Source: Magnetospirillum molischianum DSM 120
GTDB taxonomy: Bacteria > Pseudomonadota > Alphaproteobacteria > Rhodospirillales > Magnetospirillaceae
Length of the DNA stretch: 64,000 nt
Direction of reading: 5' to 3'
Assembly (NCBI RefSeq): GCF_000294655.1
Contig: NZ_CAHP01000021.1
Span: 1 to 64,000 of the forward strand
In this document: one piece after another, positions 53,517-62,138 of the stretch
Position numbering within the stretch: the first letter of the stretch is position 1
How the letters are laid out: each line of letters starts with the position of its first letter
Made by a program: the position numbers and the translations under genes
Notes under the pieces: model-generated
Database searches by the model: none
The model's input: only the letters and a program-made list of their open reading frames with translations
Told to the model about the DNA's origin: nothing

Positions 53517-54104
53517 ATGCTACGTGATTCGCTCAAGACAGTTCTTGCCGCCGCTGCTGCCGCTGTTGGGCTGGCCGGGCACGCCTCGGCCGACGAGTCC
53601 CCCGCCTCAACCCGGATCGAATGGGGGGCCTTGCCGCTGCCCGCGATCGATGGCGGCGTGATCGACCCAGCCACCCTGACCGGCAAGGTGGTTCTGGTCG
53701 TCAACACAGCTTCGAAATGCGGATTTACCCCCCAATATGCCGGTCTGGAGGCGCTGTGGCGCGAATTCCGCGAGCGCGGCCTGATCGTGCTGGGAGTTCC
53801 CTCGAACGATTTCGGCAGTCAGGAACCCGGCAACGATGCCGAGGTCGCCTCGTTCTGCGAGATCAATTATGGAGTCGATTTCCCGCTGCTGTCGAAGCAA
53901 ACGGTATCCGGCTCCGGCGCGCACCCATTCTATCGCTGGGCTGCCGAGCGCACCGGGCCGTTGGGCGTTCCGCGCTGGAACTTCCATAAAATCCTGATCA
54001 GCCGCGACGGACGGCTGATCGACTGGTTTTCCAGCGTCACCGGACCGGATTCGACGCGGTTGCGCTCGGCGATCGACCGGGCGCTTACTCTTCCAGCAAA
54101 ATAA
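53517..54104 (+). CDS. glutathione peroxidase family protein, exported
   Basis: The 195-residue protein has a signal peptide (about 1-25, cut after ASA), then a thioredoxin-fold peroxidase. The peroxidatic cysteine is in NTASKCGFT (C68), the glutamine in PSNDFGSQEPG and the tryptophan in WNFHK. Cysteine replaces selenocysteine, as is usual in bacteria, and such enzymes often use thioredoxin rather than glutathione. Location in the periplasm suggests defence against lipid or external peroxides. AAGGAG precedes the ATG. Confidence 0.92.
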   Translation: MLRDSLKTVLAAAAAAVGLAGHASADESPASTRIEWGALPLPAIDGGVIDPATLTGKVVLVVNTASKCGFTPQYAGLEALWREFRERGLIVLGVPSNDFGSQEPGNDAEVASFCEINYGVDFPLLSKQTVSGSGAHPFYRWAAERTGPLGVPRWNFHKILISRDGRLIDWFSSVTGPDSTRLRSAIDRALTLPAK

Positions 54105-54112
54105 AGCCATGC

Positions 54113-54139
54113 CCCTTGTATCTGGACCAGATACAAGGG
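54113..54139. terminator. two-way hairpin between the peroxidase gene and yajQ
   Basis: CCCTTGTATCTG and CAGATACAAGGG form a perfect 12-bp stem with a 3-base loop between converging genes. A short T-rich tail follows on the minus strand. Confidence 0.65.
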
Positions 54140-54150
54140 CTGTGACCGAC

Positions 54151-54636
54151 TCAGTCGCGGAAATTAACGTACTGAAGCGGGCGGTCGGACTCGACCTTGC
54201 GCAACAGCGCGATCGTTTCCTGCAACTCGTCACGCTTCTTGCCGGTGATGCGCAATTCCTCGCCCTGAATCGCGGCCTGGACCTTGATCTTGCTGTCCTT
54301 GATCGACTTGACCAAAAGCTTGGCGAGATCCTTGTCGATCCCTTCCTTGATGTCGATCTGCTGGCGGACGGTATTGCCCGAGGCCTTTTCGACCGTCTTG
54401 AACTCCATCACCTTGGGATCGACGTTGCGCCGCGTGAAGTAGACCTTCAGCAACTCGTGCATCTGCTTCAGTTTGGGATCATCGTCGGCGAGCACAGTGA
54501 TGGTCTTGTCTTTGCGTTCGACCGAGCATTTCGCTCCCTTGAAATCGAAACGCTGGGCGATTTCGCGCGTGACTCCGGCCAGGGCATTATCGATTTCGGC
54601 CAGATCGGTCTTGGAAACGACGTCGAAGGACGGCAT
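54151..54636 (-). CDS. yajQ: YajQ-family nucleotide-binding protein
   Basis: The 161-residue protein is a full-length member of the YajQ/UPF0234 family (MPSFDVVSKTDLAEIDNA start; QRFDFKGAKCSVER; the family ending PLQYVNFRD). Members bind cyclic di-GMP or nucleic acid and can act as transcription co-factors. ATG 54636 has GGAGAGG 6 bases upstream; the open frame extends further up but without family similarity. It is monocistronic. Confidence 0.94.
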   Translation of the reverse strand: MPSFDVVSKTDLAEIDNALAGVTREIAQRFDFKGAKCSVERKDKTITVLADDDPKLKQMHELLKVYFTRRNVDPKVMEFKTVEKASGNTVRQQIDIKEGIDKDLAKLLVKSIKDSKIKVQAAIQGEELRITGKKRDELQETIALLRKVESDRPLQYVNFRD

Positions 54637-54820
54637 CGCAGCCTCTCCTCTGCTGTGGCTTTGTTGCGGCCGGTTTGTAGCACAGCCACCGCCGCCACCC
54701 AAGCCACCGCATCGCCTCGGGATCAACCCGACACCATCTTTAACATGGCCTCGTCCGCATAGTTTTGCTATCATTACGGATATAAAGCCGCCGTCTCCCC
54801 CCGCACGGAAAGCTGGCACC

Positions 54821-55012
54821 GTGGATATAAGTTTGATTCAGATCATCGCAGATGCCTGTTCCGCAGCGCGACGACAAGGGTTGGGAGCGCGCGAAACGCA
54901 CGACGCAATTCAGTTGGCGTTGCTGGCCCGCGACCCCACCCTGCGGCCAGCGACGGCACGGATCATCGCCGACCAGCTCTTTCCGGTGGTCGAGCGAACA
55001 ATGGGACATTGA
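54821..55012 (+). CDS. small hypothetical protein, 63 residues
   Basis: A GTG at 54821 opens a 63-codon frame with good codon use: VDISLIQIIADACSAARRQG at the start and RIIADQLFPVVERTMGH at the end. It looks like a small helical protein without membrane segments. A GGAAAG stretch precedes it. It lies between yajQ (divergent) and gpmI (same strand, 93 bp on). I recognise no family. Confidence 0.45.
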   Translation: MDISLIQIIADACSAARRQGLGARETHDAIQLALLARDPTLRPATARIIADQLFPVVERTMGH

Positions 55013-55105
55013 CAAGAGTCTTAGGGCACTGGAACTAGCGGCGGCGACCGATTACGTATAGTGTTCGCCTGTTCTTTCCCGTCTTGTCCCATAGGCTTGA
55101 ATTCC

Positions 55106-56653
55106 ATGCCATCCGTATCGACGCATCGTCCTCGCCCGGTTGTCCTGTGCATCCTTGATGGCTGGGGCTGGCGCGAAAAGACTCCAGATAACGCCATCGC
55201 CCAGGCTGCCCTGCCCAACTGGACCCGTTTCCTCGACCGTTATCCGCATGCGCTGCTGAAAAGCTCGGGACTCGAGGTCGGTCTGCCCGATGGGCAGATG
55301 GGCAATTCCGAGGTCGGTCATATGAATCTCGGTGCCGGTCGGGTGGTGATGCAGGAACTCCCCCGCATCGACACCGCCATCGCCGACGGCTCCCTGGCCG
55401 CCAATCCGGCTCTGACCGCGATGATCGCCGGGCTAAAGGCCAATGGCGGCACCTGCCACCTGATGGGGCTGATGAGTCCCGGCGGCGTCCATTCGCATCA
55501 GGATCATCTGGCCGCGCTGGCCCGAACCGTCGCCAATGCCGGGGTTCCGGTCGCGGTCCATGCCTTCCTCGATGGCCGCGATACTCCGCCGTCAAGCGCG
55601 CGGGGATACCTTACCCGCTTCCAGGATGCCGTCGCCGGACTGAACGTCTCGATCGCCACGGTGTCGGGACGCTATTACGCGATGGATCGCGACAAACGAT
55701 GGGAACGGGTCACCCTGGCCTGGAACGCCCTGGTCGAAGCAAAGGGTGAAGCCGCCACCGACGCGCTGGCGGCAGTCGATGCCTCGTATGCCGCTGGCAA
55801 GACCGATGAATTCGTCCTGCCCACAATCATCGACGGCTATGGTGGAATGAAGGATGGCGATGCCCTGCTGATGGGCAATTTCCGCTCGGACCGCGCCCGC
55901 GAGATTCTGACGACCCTGGTCGATCCGGCGTTTGACGGCTTTGTCCGGTCGCGGCAGATCGCTTTTTCCGCCCGGCTGGGGATGGTCGAATATTCGACTG
56001 ATCTGTCTCCCTTCCTGACCCCGCTATTCCCGCCCGAGACGCTGACCGGCATTCTGGGTGAAGTGGTGTCGGCGGCGGGAATGAAGCAGTTACGGCTGGC
56101 CGAGACCGAGAAGTACGCCCACGTCACCTTCTTCTTCAATGGCGGGCGTGAATTGGTCTTCCCCGGCGAGGAGCGGACCCTGGTTCCCAGCCCCAAGGTC
56201 GCCACCTACGACCTGAAGCCCGAGATGTCGGCTGTCGGTGTCGCCGACCACGCCGTCGAGGCAATTGGCAGCGGCCGCTTCGATCTGATCGTCATCAATT
56301 TCGCCAATGGCGACATGGTTGGACATACCGGCTTCCTCGACGCCACGATCCATGCGGTCGAGGCGGTCGATGTCTGCCTGGGACGGCTGGAAAAAGCAAT
56401 CGAGGCCGCTGGCGGCGCCCTGCTGGTCACCGCTGACCACGGCAACGCCGAACAGATGAAGGATCCCATCACCGGCGAACCCCACACCGCCCACACCACC
56501 GGGCCGGTACCGGTGGTGCTGGTTGCCCCGCCCGCCGGAATCACCGGCCTCGCCGATGGACGGCTGGCTGACGTCGCGCCGACCCTGCTGGCCCTGCTGG
56601 GCTTGCCGCGTCCGCCCGAAATGACCGGGCATTCGTTGCTTGTTTCGGCCTAG
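55106..56653 (+). CDS. gpmI: 2,3-bisphosphoglycerate-independent phosphoglycerate mutase
   Basis: A dimanganese enzyme of glycolysis interconverting 3- and 2-phosphoglycerate. The 515-residue protein has the first metal block (LCILDGWGWRE), the phosphoserine site in MGNSEVGHMNLGAGR and the C-terminal metal block (TADHGNAEQM). ATG 55106 fits the family start, though the ribosome site (ATAGG) is weak. It heads the gpmI-envC-ctpA-yibQ-rppH operon; its stop overlaps the start of the envC-like gene by 14 bp. Confidence 0.96.
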   Translation: MPSVSTHRPRPVVLCILDGWGWREKTPDNAIAQAALPNWTRFLDRYPHALLKSSGLEVGLPDGQMGNSEVGHMNLGAGRVVMQELPRIDTAIADGSLAANPALTAMIAGLKANGGTCHLMGLMSPGGVHSHQDHLAALARTVANAGVPVAVHAFLDGRDTPPSSARGYLTRFQDAVAGLNVSIATVSGRYYAMDRDKRWERVTLAWNALVEAKGEAATDALAAVDASYAAGKTDEFVLPTIIDGYGGMKDGDALLMGNFRSDRAREILTTLVDPAFDGFVRSRQIAFSARLGMVEYSTDLSPFLTPLFPPETLTGILGEVVSAAGMKQLRLAETEKYAHVTFFFNGGRELVFPGEERTLVPSPKVATYDLKPEMSAVGVADHAVEAIGSGRFDLIVINFANGDMVGHTGFLDATIHAVEAVDVCLGRLEKAIEAAGGALLVTADHGNAEQMKDPITGEPHTAHTTGPVPVVLVAPPAGITGLADGRLADVAPTLLALLGLPRPPEMTGHSLLVSA

Positions 56654-58172
56654 ATCTCTCGTTTCGCCCGTGCTGCTTTTGCTCCTGACCGGAGCGGGAG
56701 CGGCATTGGCGCAGAGTCTTCCTCCCGCTAACCCCAACCAACGCCTGCGCGAGTTAGAGGCCGAGTTGGACCGTTCCCGCGCCGCCCATGATGAAATCCG
56801 CTCCAAGGCCGCCGGTCTGGCCGCGGAGACCGGACGGTTGCGCGCCGACATGGTTAAAGCCGCCCGTGCCGCTCAGGAAAGCGAGGATCTGCTGTCCGAG
56901 CTGGAATTCCAGCTCGACGGACTGCGCGAGCGTGAGGAAAGCCGCTCCGAGGCACTGAAACGACGCTCGCAGCAGATGGTCGGCGTGCTGACGGCGTTAC
57001 AACGGCTGGCTTGGCGCCCGACCGAGGCGTTGATCGCCCAGCCGCAAAGCCCGGCCGATACCGTCCGCTCGGCGATTCTACTGCGCGCCGCCGTGCCACA
57101 AATTGAGCAATCGGCCCACGATCTGCGCGGTGAGATCGATTCCGTCACCCGGCTTCGCGTCGAGATCGGCGAGCAGAAGAAGCGAATCGCCGCCACCGCC
57201 ACCCGGCTGGAGCAAGAGCACGACCGGCTGAAGGACATGGTTGATCGGAAAAGCCGAGTCCAGCGCGAAACCGAGGAAGAACGCCGCTCGGTAGAAATCC
57301 GAATGCAAGATCTGGCCACCCAGGCCGAGGATTTGCGTGACCTGCTGGCTCGACTGGAACAAGAGCGCGAACGCCGCATCGCCGAAGCCGCCGCGAAAGC
57401 CGCCGCTGAAAAGGCCGCACGCGAAGCCGAACTGGCCGCACAGAAAGCCGCACGCGAAGCCGAACTGGCCGCACAAAAAGCCGCGCGCGAAGCCGAGCTA
57501 GCCGCGCAGAAAGCCGCACGCAACGCCGAACTCGCGGCACAGAAAGCTGCGCGCAACGCCGAGCTGGCCGCGCAAAAAGCCGAACAACAGGCCGCCGCCG
57601 AAGCACGGGAACGCGAGAAAGCCCAGGCCCGCGCCGCACGCGAGGCCGAAATCGCCGCCCAAGCCGAAGCGCGGGAAAAGCAATTGGCGGCACAGAAGGC
57701 GACCGAAGAAGCCGAACAGGCCGCGCGTGAGGCCGACGCGACCCGCCTGACCCGCACCGGCAAGCCGTTCAGCCAGATGCAGGGGCATTTGCCGTTCCCG
57801 GCACGCGGACGGGTTGTCGAGTCCTTTGGCCAGACCAACGATGTCGGCCATCAAACCAAGGGCATTTCGATCCAAACCCGTAAGGGAGCTCAGGTGATCG
57901 CCCCTCACGATGGGCAGGTTGTGTTCGCTGGACCGTTTCGCGGCTATGGCCTGCTCTTGATCCTTGAACACAGCGAAGGCTATCATACCTTGCTTGCGGG
58001 AATGGCTCGGGTTGACTCTACGGTCGGCCAGCGACTGACCGCAGGCGAACCCGTCGGCGTGATGGGACAGGACGACGCCAAACCCGCCCTCTATCTCGAG
58101 CTGCGCCACCATGGCCAGCCGGTCAACCCGTTGCCTTGGCTCATGGCACGAAATAATAAGGCTAGTGGATGA
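56640..58172 (+). CDS. envC: EnvC-like murein hydrolase activator with 11-residue repeats
   Basis: The 510-residue protein probably starts at TTG 56640 inside gpmI and has a signal peptide (VSPVLLLLLTGAGAALA). A long coiled coil follows, including five 11-residue AAREAELAAQK-type repeats (about 258-313), and a C-terminal LytM domain. That domain lacks the HxxxD and HxH zinc motifs, as in EnvC-type activators, which switch on amidases at the division site rather than cut themselves. Its last codon overlaps ctpA (ATGA). Confidence 0.9.
   Translation: MFRPRSLVSPVLLLLLTGAGAALAQSLPPANPNQRLRELEAELDRSRAAHDEIRSKAAGLAAETGRLRADMVKAARAAQESEDLLSELEFQLDGLREREESRSEALKRRSQQMVGVLTALQRLAWRPTEALIAQPQSPADTVRSAILLRAAVPQIEQSAHDLRGEIDSVTRLRVEIGEQKKRIAATATRLEQEHDRLKDMVDRKSRVQRETEEERRSVEIRMQDLATQAEDLRDLLARLEQERERRIAEAAAKAAAEKAAREAELAAQKAAREAELAAQKAAREAELAAQKAARNAELAAQKAARNAELAAQKAEQQAAAEAREREKAQARAAREAEIAAQAEAREKQLAAQKATEEAEQAAREADATRLTRTGKPFSQMQGHLPFPARGRVVESFGQTNDVGHQTKGISIQTRKGAQVIAPHDGQVVFAGPFRGYGLLLILEHSEGYHTLLAGMARVDSTVGQRLTAGEPVGVMGQDDAKPALYLELRHHGQPVNPLPWLMARNNKASG
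57414..57578 (+). repeat. five tandem 33-bp coding repeats in the envC-like gene
   Basis: The unit starts GCCGCACGCGAAGCCGAACT and encodes AAREAELAAQK, with Asn replacing Glu in the last two copies. The copies differ at synonymous sites, so the array is not very recent. It extends the coiled coil by exact multiples of 11 residues. Confidence 0.85.
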
Positions 58173-59551
58173 TTCGCAAGATTCTGGTGGCGGCGGGGAC
58201 CGTCGCCCTGCTGTCCTCGACCGCTCTGGTTCCGGTAGCCGCCAATGCGGCAGAACGCAAGGAGACGTATCGTCTTCTCGACCTGTTCGCCGAAGTGTTC
58301 GACAAGGTTCGCACCGAATACGTTGAACCGGTCAATGACGAAGAACTGATCGAGGCGGCACTGAACGGGATGCTGTCGTCGCTCGACCCGCATTCCGGCT
58401 ATCTCAATCCGAAGAACTCAAAGGACATGGACATCCAGACCCGCGGCGAGTTCGGCGGGCTGGGGCTGGAAGTGACGATGGAAAACGGCTGGGTCAAGGT
58501 GGTGTCGCCGATCGACGACACCCCGGCCTTCCGCGCTGGGTTGCAGCCAGGCGATTTCCTGACCCATCTCGATGGCGAGCCGGTCCAGGGGCTGTCGCTG
58601 ACCGACGCGGTTGACCGGATGCGCGGCCCGCCCGGCACCGACATCAAAGTCACCATCCGTCGCACCGGAATGGAACCGTTCGACGTCAAGCTGACCCGTG
58701 CCGTCATCAAGGTCCAGACCGTCAAAGGGCAAGCCTTCGGTGAAATCGGCTATATCCGTGTTTCGCAATTCAGCGCGACCACCGAAACCGATCTGCGCCG
58801 GGTTCTGACCCAGGTCAGAAAGGAGATCGGCAAGCCCGCAACTGGTTTCGTGATCGATCTGCGCAACAATCCGGGCGGTCTGCTCGATCAGGCGGTGGCG
58901 GTCTCCGACGACTTCCTCGAACAGGGTGAAATCGTCTCGACCCGCTCGCGCCGTCCCGAGGATACCCAGCGCTATAACGCCCGTAGCGGCGACATCACCG
59001 ATGGCCTGCCGCTGGTGGTGCTCATCAACGACGGTTCGGCCTCGGCTTCGGAAATCGTTGCCGGCGCGTTGCAGGATCACAAGCGCGCGGTGATTCTCGG
59101 CACCCGCTCGTTCGGCAAGGGATCGGTTCAGACCCTGATCCCGCTGCCGGGCCATGGCTCGATTCGTCTGACCACCGCCCGCTATTACACGCCATCCGGC
59201 CGCTCGATCCAGGCGGTCGGCATCGAACCCGATATCAAGGTTTATCCCTCTAAGGTTGAACCGATCGGCGGTGTCGAGCGCGACCGCCGCAGCGAAGCGT
59301 CACTGCGCAAGGCTCTGCCCAATCCGAACGGCACCCCGTCGCCGGATAAGGAAAAAGACAAGGATAAGGACAAGGACGCCAAATCCACGCCGACGGCGAA
59401 GCCCGACGTCAAGCAGGATGCGAAGCCCGACGCCAAGCCCGAAACGCCGCCGGCTCCGGTCAAACTGGGTGACCCGACCCAGGATTACCAATTGTCCCGT
59501 GCGCTCGACCTGCTGCGTGGTCTGTCGGTCTACCGTCCGCCGGCGCGTTAA
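58169..59551 (+). CDS. ctpA: S41-family C-terminal processing peptidase
   Basis: The 460-residue periplasmic serine protease has a signal peptide (about 1-28) and a PDZ domain (about 85-170: GLGLEVTMENGWVKVVSP, RAGLQPGDFLTHLDG). The S41 core has the catalytic serine block NDGSASASEIVAGALQ and lysine in TRSFGKGSVQT. A charged linker (KEKDKDKDKDAK) and a Pro/Lys tail end the protein. It trims proteins such as murein enzymes. It follows the envC-like gene with a 4-bp overlap, the usual pairing. Confidence 0.95.
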   Translation: MIRKILVAAGTVALLSSTALVPVAANAAERKETYRLLDLFAEVFDKVRTEYVEPVNDEELIEAALNGMLSSLDPHSGYLNPKNSKDMDIQTRGEFGGLGLEVTMENGWVKVVSPIDDTPAFRAGLQPGDFLTHLDGEPVQGLSLTDAVDRMRGPPGTDIKVTIRRTGMEPFDVKLTRAVIKVQTVKGQAFGEIGYIRVSQFSATTETDLRRVLTQVRKEIGKPATGFVIDLRNNPGGLLDQAVAVSDDFLEQGEIVSTRSRRPEDTQRYNARSGDITDGLPLVVLINDGSASASEIVAGALQDHKRAVILGTRSFGKGSVQTLIPLPGHGSIRLTTARYYTPSGRSIQAVGIEPDIKVYPSKVEPIGGVERDRRSEASLRKALPNPNGTPSPDKEKDKDKDKDAKSTPTAKPDVKQDAKPDAKPETPPAPVKLGDPTQDYQLSRALDLLRGLSVYRPPAR

Positions 59552-59572
59552 GCGCACGGATCGAACCCGAGA

Positions 59573-60964
59573 ATGGCCAAACGTAACTATGACGACCTGG
59601 ATGACGAGGATTACGAGGAGGAACTCCCCGCCTCCATCCAGGTCGCGGCTCCACCGCCGCCGCGACAGCGGTTTAATTTCCGACCGCTGCTGACCGGCCT
59701 CCTGGTTCTGGGGCTGGGCGGCGGGTTGGGGGCGGGTATTTACGTCCTGACCTCCTACGATGCCCGCGCCCTGATCGGTCTGCTTGATATCGGTGATGAC
59801 GGCCCGCGCCTGTCGCTGCAATTGCCCGGCGTGAGCGAATCGTCCCGCTCCAACCCGGCCAATGGCGGTTTACTCACCCCGCCTGGCGGCCCCGCTCCCG
59901 GCAAGGACGAACTTCTTCAATCTCAGACGCCGCCCGAAGAACTCGCCGCCGCAACGCCGCCTGTCGCCCAGTCGGCAATAGCCCCTTCGACGACGACACC
60001 CCTTCCCTCCCCGTCGGCGGCCCCCACTGCGGCACCCGCCCCCGTGGCCGCACCGACAACCGCCGCCCGAAGCGCGGCCAAAACCGATCCCATCGCAAGT
60101 CCACCCCAACCCACCCCCCGCACCGCCGACAAGCCTCCCAGCTTCGATGCGTTGCCGGAGATCAAAGGCGACCTGAAGCCGCTACCCTCGGCACCGTTGC
60201 GGGAGATGCTGCGCAAGAGTCAGACCGGCGAGATGCTCCCCACCCCCAGCGCCGATGGGCGACAGCCCTGGCAGGTCTATGCCCGCCCCTGGGGTGATCC
60301 GGCCAACCGGGGCAAGGTCGCGGTGGTGGTGATTGATCTCGGCCTCGACCGGGTTGCCACCGAGGCGGCGATTTCCCGCCTGCCGCCTGAAGTCACCCTC
60401 GCCTTCAGCCCCTACGCCGCCAATCTCGAAAAGTGGATCAGAAAGGCGCGCGATCACGGCCATGAAGTTCTGATGGTGGTTCCCTCCGAGTCAGAAGGCC
60501 CGAATGCACCAGATCCCGGCCCGTATGGCCTGATCTCCTCGGCCACCCCCGAGGCCAATCAGACCCGCCTCGAAACGGTGATGGCGCGAGGACCGGGAGC
60601 CGCCGGTCTGGTTCTGCTGGGCGAGTCCTTCGCCGCCTCACCGCAAATATCGGGCGTGCAGGCGACCGTGCGCGAACACGGGCTGCTATTCGTCGGTCCC
60701 GGTGCCGCCGCGCCCGCCCGGACCCCGGCGCTGGCCCGTGTCACCGCAATCATCGATCGCGATCTATACCGCGAAGCAATCGACCTCCGCCTCAATCAGA
60801 TTGCCGTGACCGCCCGCGTCCAAGGCCGCGCGGTTGCCGTGGTCCAGCCCCGGCCGCTGTCGTTCGAGCGAGTGGTCGGATGGATCGGCACCCTTACCAC
60901 CAACGGTGTCGTGCTGACTCCGGTTTCTGCCCTGGTTGCGCCACCGCCTCCCGCCAAGCCCTGA
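59573..60964 (+). CDS. divergent polysaccharide deacetylase family protein (YibQ type)
   Basis: The 463-residue protein has an acidic N-terminus, one membrane helix (about 45-65), a long Ala/Pro/Thr-rich linker (about 95-190) and a C-terminal domain of the DUF610/YibQ type, a polysaccharide-deacetylase fold. VAVVVIDLGLD, LAFSPYAANLEKW and LLGESFAASPQ mark it. The usual metal-binding pattern of active deacetylases is not fully kept. Its steady position between ctpA and rppH suggests a role in cell-wall turnover. Confidence 0.88.
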   Translation: MAKRNYDDLDDEDYEEELPASIQVAAPPPPRQRFNFRPLLTGLLVLGLGGGLGAGIYVLTSYDARALIGLLDIGDDGPRLSLQLPGVSESSRSNPANGGLLTPPGGPAPGKDELLQSQTPPEELAAATPPVAQSAIAPSTTTPLPSPSAAPTAAPAPVAAPTTAARSAAKTDPIASPPQPTPRTADKPPSFDALPEIKGDLKPLPSAPLREMLRKSQTGEMLPTPSADGRQPWQVYARPWGDPANRGKVAVVVIDLGLDRVATEAAISRLPPEVTLAFSPYAANLEKWIRKARDHGHEVLMVVPSESEGPNAPDPGPYGLISSATPEANQTRLETVMARGPGAAGLVLLGESFAASPQISGVQATVREHGLLFVGPGAAAPARTPALARVTAIIDRDLYREAIDLRLNQIAVTARVQGRAVAVVQPRPLSFERVVGWIGTLTTNGVVLTPVSALVAPPPPAKP

Positions 60965-60986
60965 TCGAAACGGAAGAGACCGACCG

Positions 60987-61469
60987 ATGACGCCGCTCCC
61001 CTACCACGACCGCCCCTACCGTCCCGGCATCGGACTGGTGCTGTTGAACCCGGCCGGGCTGGCGTTTGTCGCCCGCAGGCTCGACACCCCGGATTCATGG
61101 CAGTTTCCCCAGGGCGGCATTGATGAGGGCGAAGCCCCCGAAGTCACCACTCTGCGTGAGATGAAAGAGGAAATTGGCACCGATGCCGCCCGGATCATCG
61201 GCCGGACCGCCGGATGGGTCAGCTACGATCTGCCGGTTGAACTCGCCGACCGCTGCTGGAAGGGCAAGTATCGCGGCCAGAAACAGATCTGGTTCTGTGC
61301 TCGCTTCACCGGCACAGACGCCGAGATCGACCTTGCCACCGAACACCCGGAATTCGACGCCTGGCGCTGGATTCCCCTGGCCGAAGTCCCTGACCTGATC
61401 GTCCCGTTCAAGCGTCCGCTGTACGATCAAGTGGTGGCCGAGTTCTTGCCGTTGGCGGTTCCGGCGTAA
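60987..61469 (+). CDS. rppH: RNA pyrophosphohydrolase
   Basis: It removes pyrophosphate from mRNA 5' ends to start decay. The 160-residue Nudix protein has the complete Nudix box (GGIDEGEAPEVTTLREMKEE then IG) and RppH features WQFPQGG and WKGKYRGQKQIWF. ATG 60987 has GGAAGAG upstream; the frame is open further up into the yibQ-type gene. It is the last gene of the gpmI operon. Confidence 0.95.
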   Translation: MTPLPYHDRPYRPGIGLVLLNPAGLAFVARRLDTPDSWQFPQGGIDEGEAPEVTTLREMKEEIGTDAARIIGRTAGWVSYDLPVELADRCWKGKYRGQKQIWFCARFTGTDAEIDLATEHPEFDAWRWIPLAEVPDLIVPFKRPLYDQVVAEFLPLAVPA

Positions 61470-61529
61470 TCTTTAAACAATTGGGGTCCTTGGCGCCGTT
61501 CCATAGCAACCGGGTGGCCGGTCTTATCC

Positions 61530-62138
61530 TTACCCGCAGGAAATCCGCTCGACGGTTCCGTTGCTTAAGCGGAACAAGGCGTTTTGAGGGGATTCGGCCT
61601 GCATCGCCTCATCCGGGTCCTGGCCGAGATAAAGCCCGCGCAGAACACGACCAGCGATACCGTGACTGATCGCCACCACTTTGTCATCGGGACCAAAAGA
61701 TGCCAACCAATCGGCAAGGCGAGCCGAAAGAGCGGCATGGGTTTCGCCGCCCGGTGCCTTGAAGGCCCAGTGATCGAGACCACGGCCTCGGGTTAGATCG
61801 GGATCGCTGGCGGTCAATTCCGCCTTGGTCCGGCCGGAAAACGTTCCAGTATCGATCTCGGCCAAGCGAGGATCGAAGGAGATCGTGCGGAAATCGAGTC
61901 CGGCGATCTCGCTGATGATGCCGGTCGTCCGCACGCACCGCCCAAGCGGGCTGGATGTCACCCGCCAGCCGGTACCGTCGCCGATCAGACGGGCAACGGT
62001 GCGACCGGCGCGGCGGGCCTGTTCGACCCCGTTCGGGGTCAGGGGCGAATCGCGATGCCCCTGAACCCGACCCTCACGGTTAGAGAGGGTCTCGCCGTGA
62101 CGGATCAGCAGGATGGTCGGCCCCGCCGCGTGACTCAT
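61530..62138 (-). CDS. histidine phosphatase family protein (phosphoglycerate mutase-like)
   Basis: The 202-residue protein has the RHGE phosphohistidine motif near the N-terminus (LLIRHGETLSNREGRVQGHRD), SSPLGRCVRT and a second catalytic His in VVAISHGIAGRVLRG. It is of the GpmB/CobC-like type; substrates in this group are varied, so a true mutase role should not be assumed. It overlaps pheT by 4 bp and is probably co-transcribed downstream of it. Confidence 0.9.
   Translation of the reverse strand: MSHAAGPTILLIRHGETLSNREGRVQGHRDSPLTPNGVEQARRAGRTVARLIGDGTGWRVTSSPLGRCVRTTGIISEIAGLDFRTISFDPRLAEIDTGTFSGRTKAELTASDPDLTRGRGLDHWAFKAPGGETHAALSARLADWLASFGPDDKVVAISHGIAGRVLRGLYLGQDPDEAMQAESPQNALFRLSNGTVERISCG

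Noticed and set aside
57414-57578. CRISPR-like regular repeats
   Set aside because: The repeats are contiguous 33-bp coding units in frame with the EnvC-like protein, without spacers.
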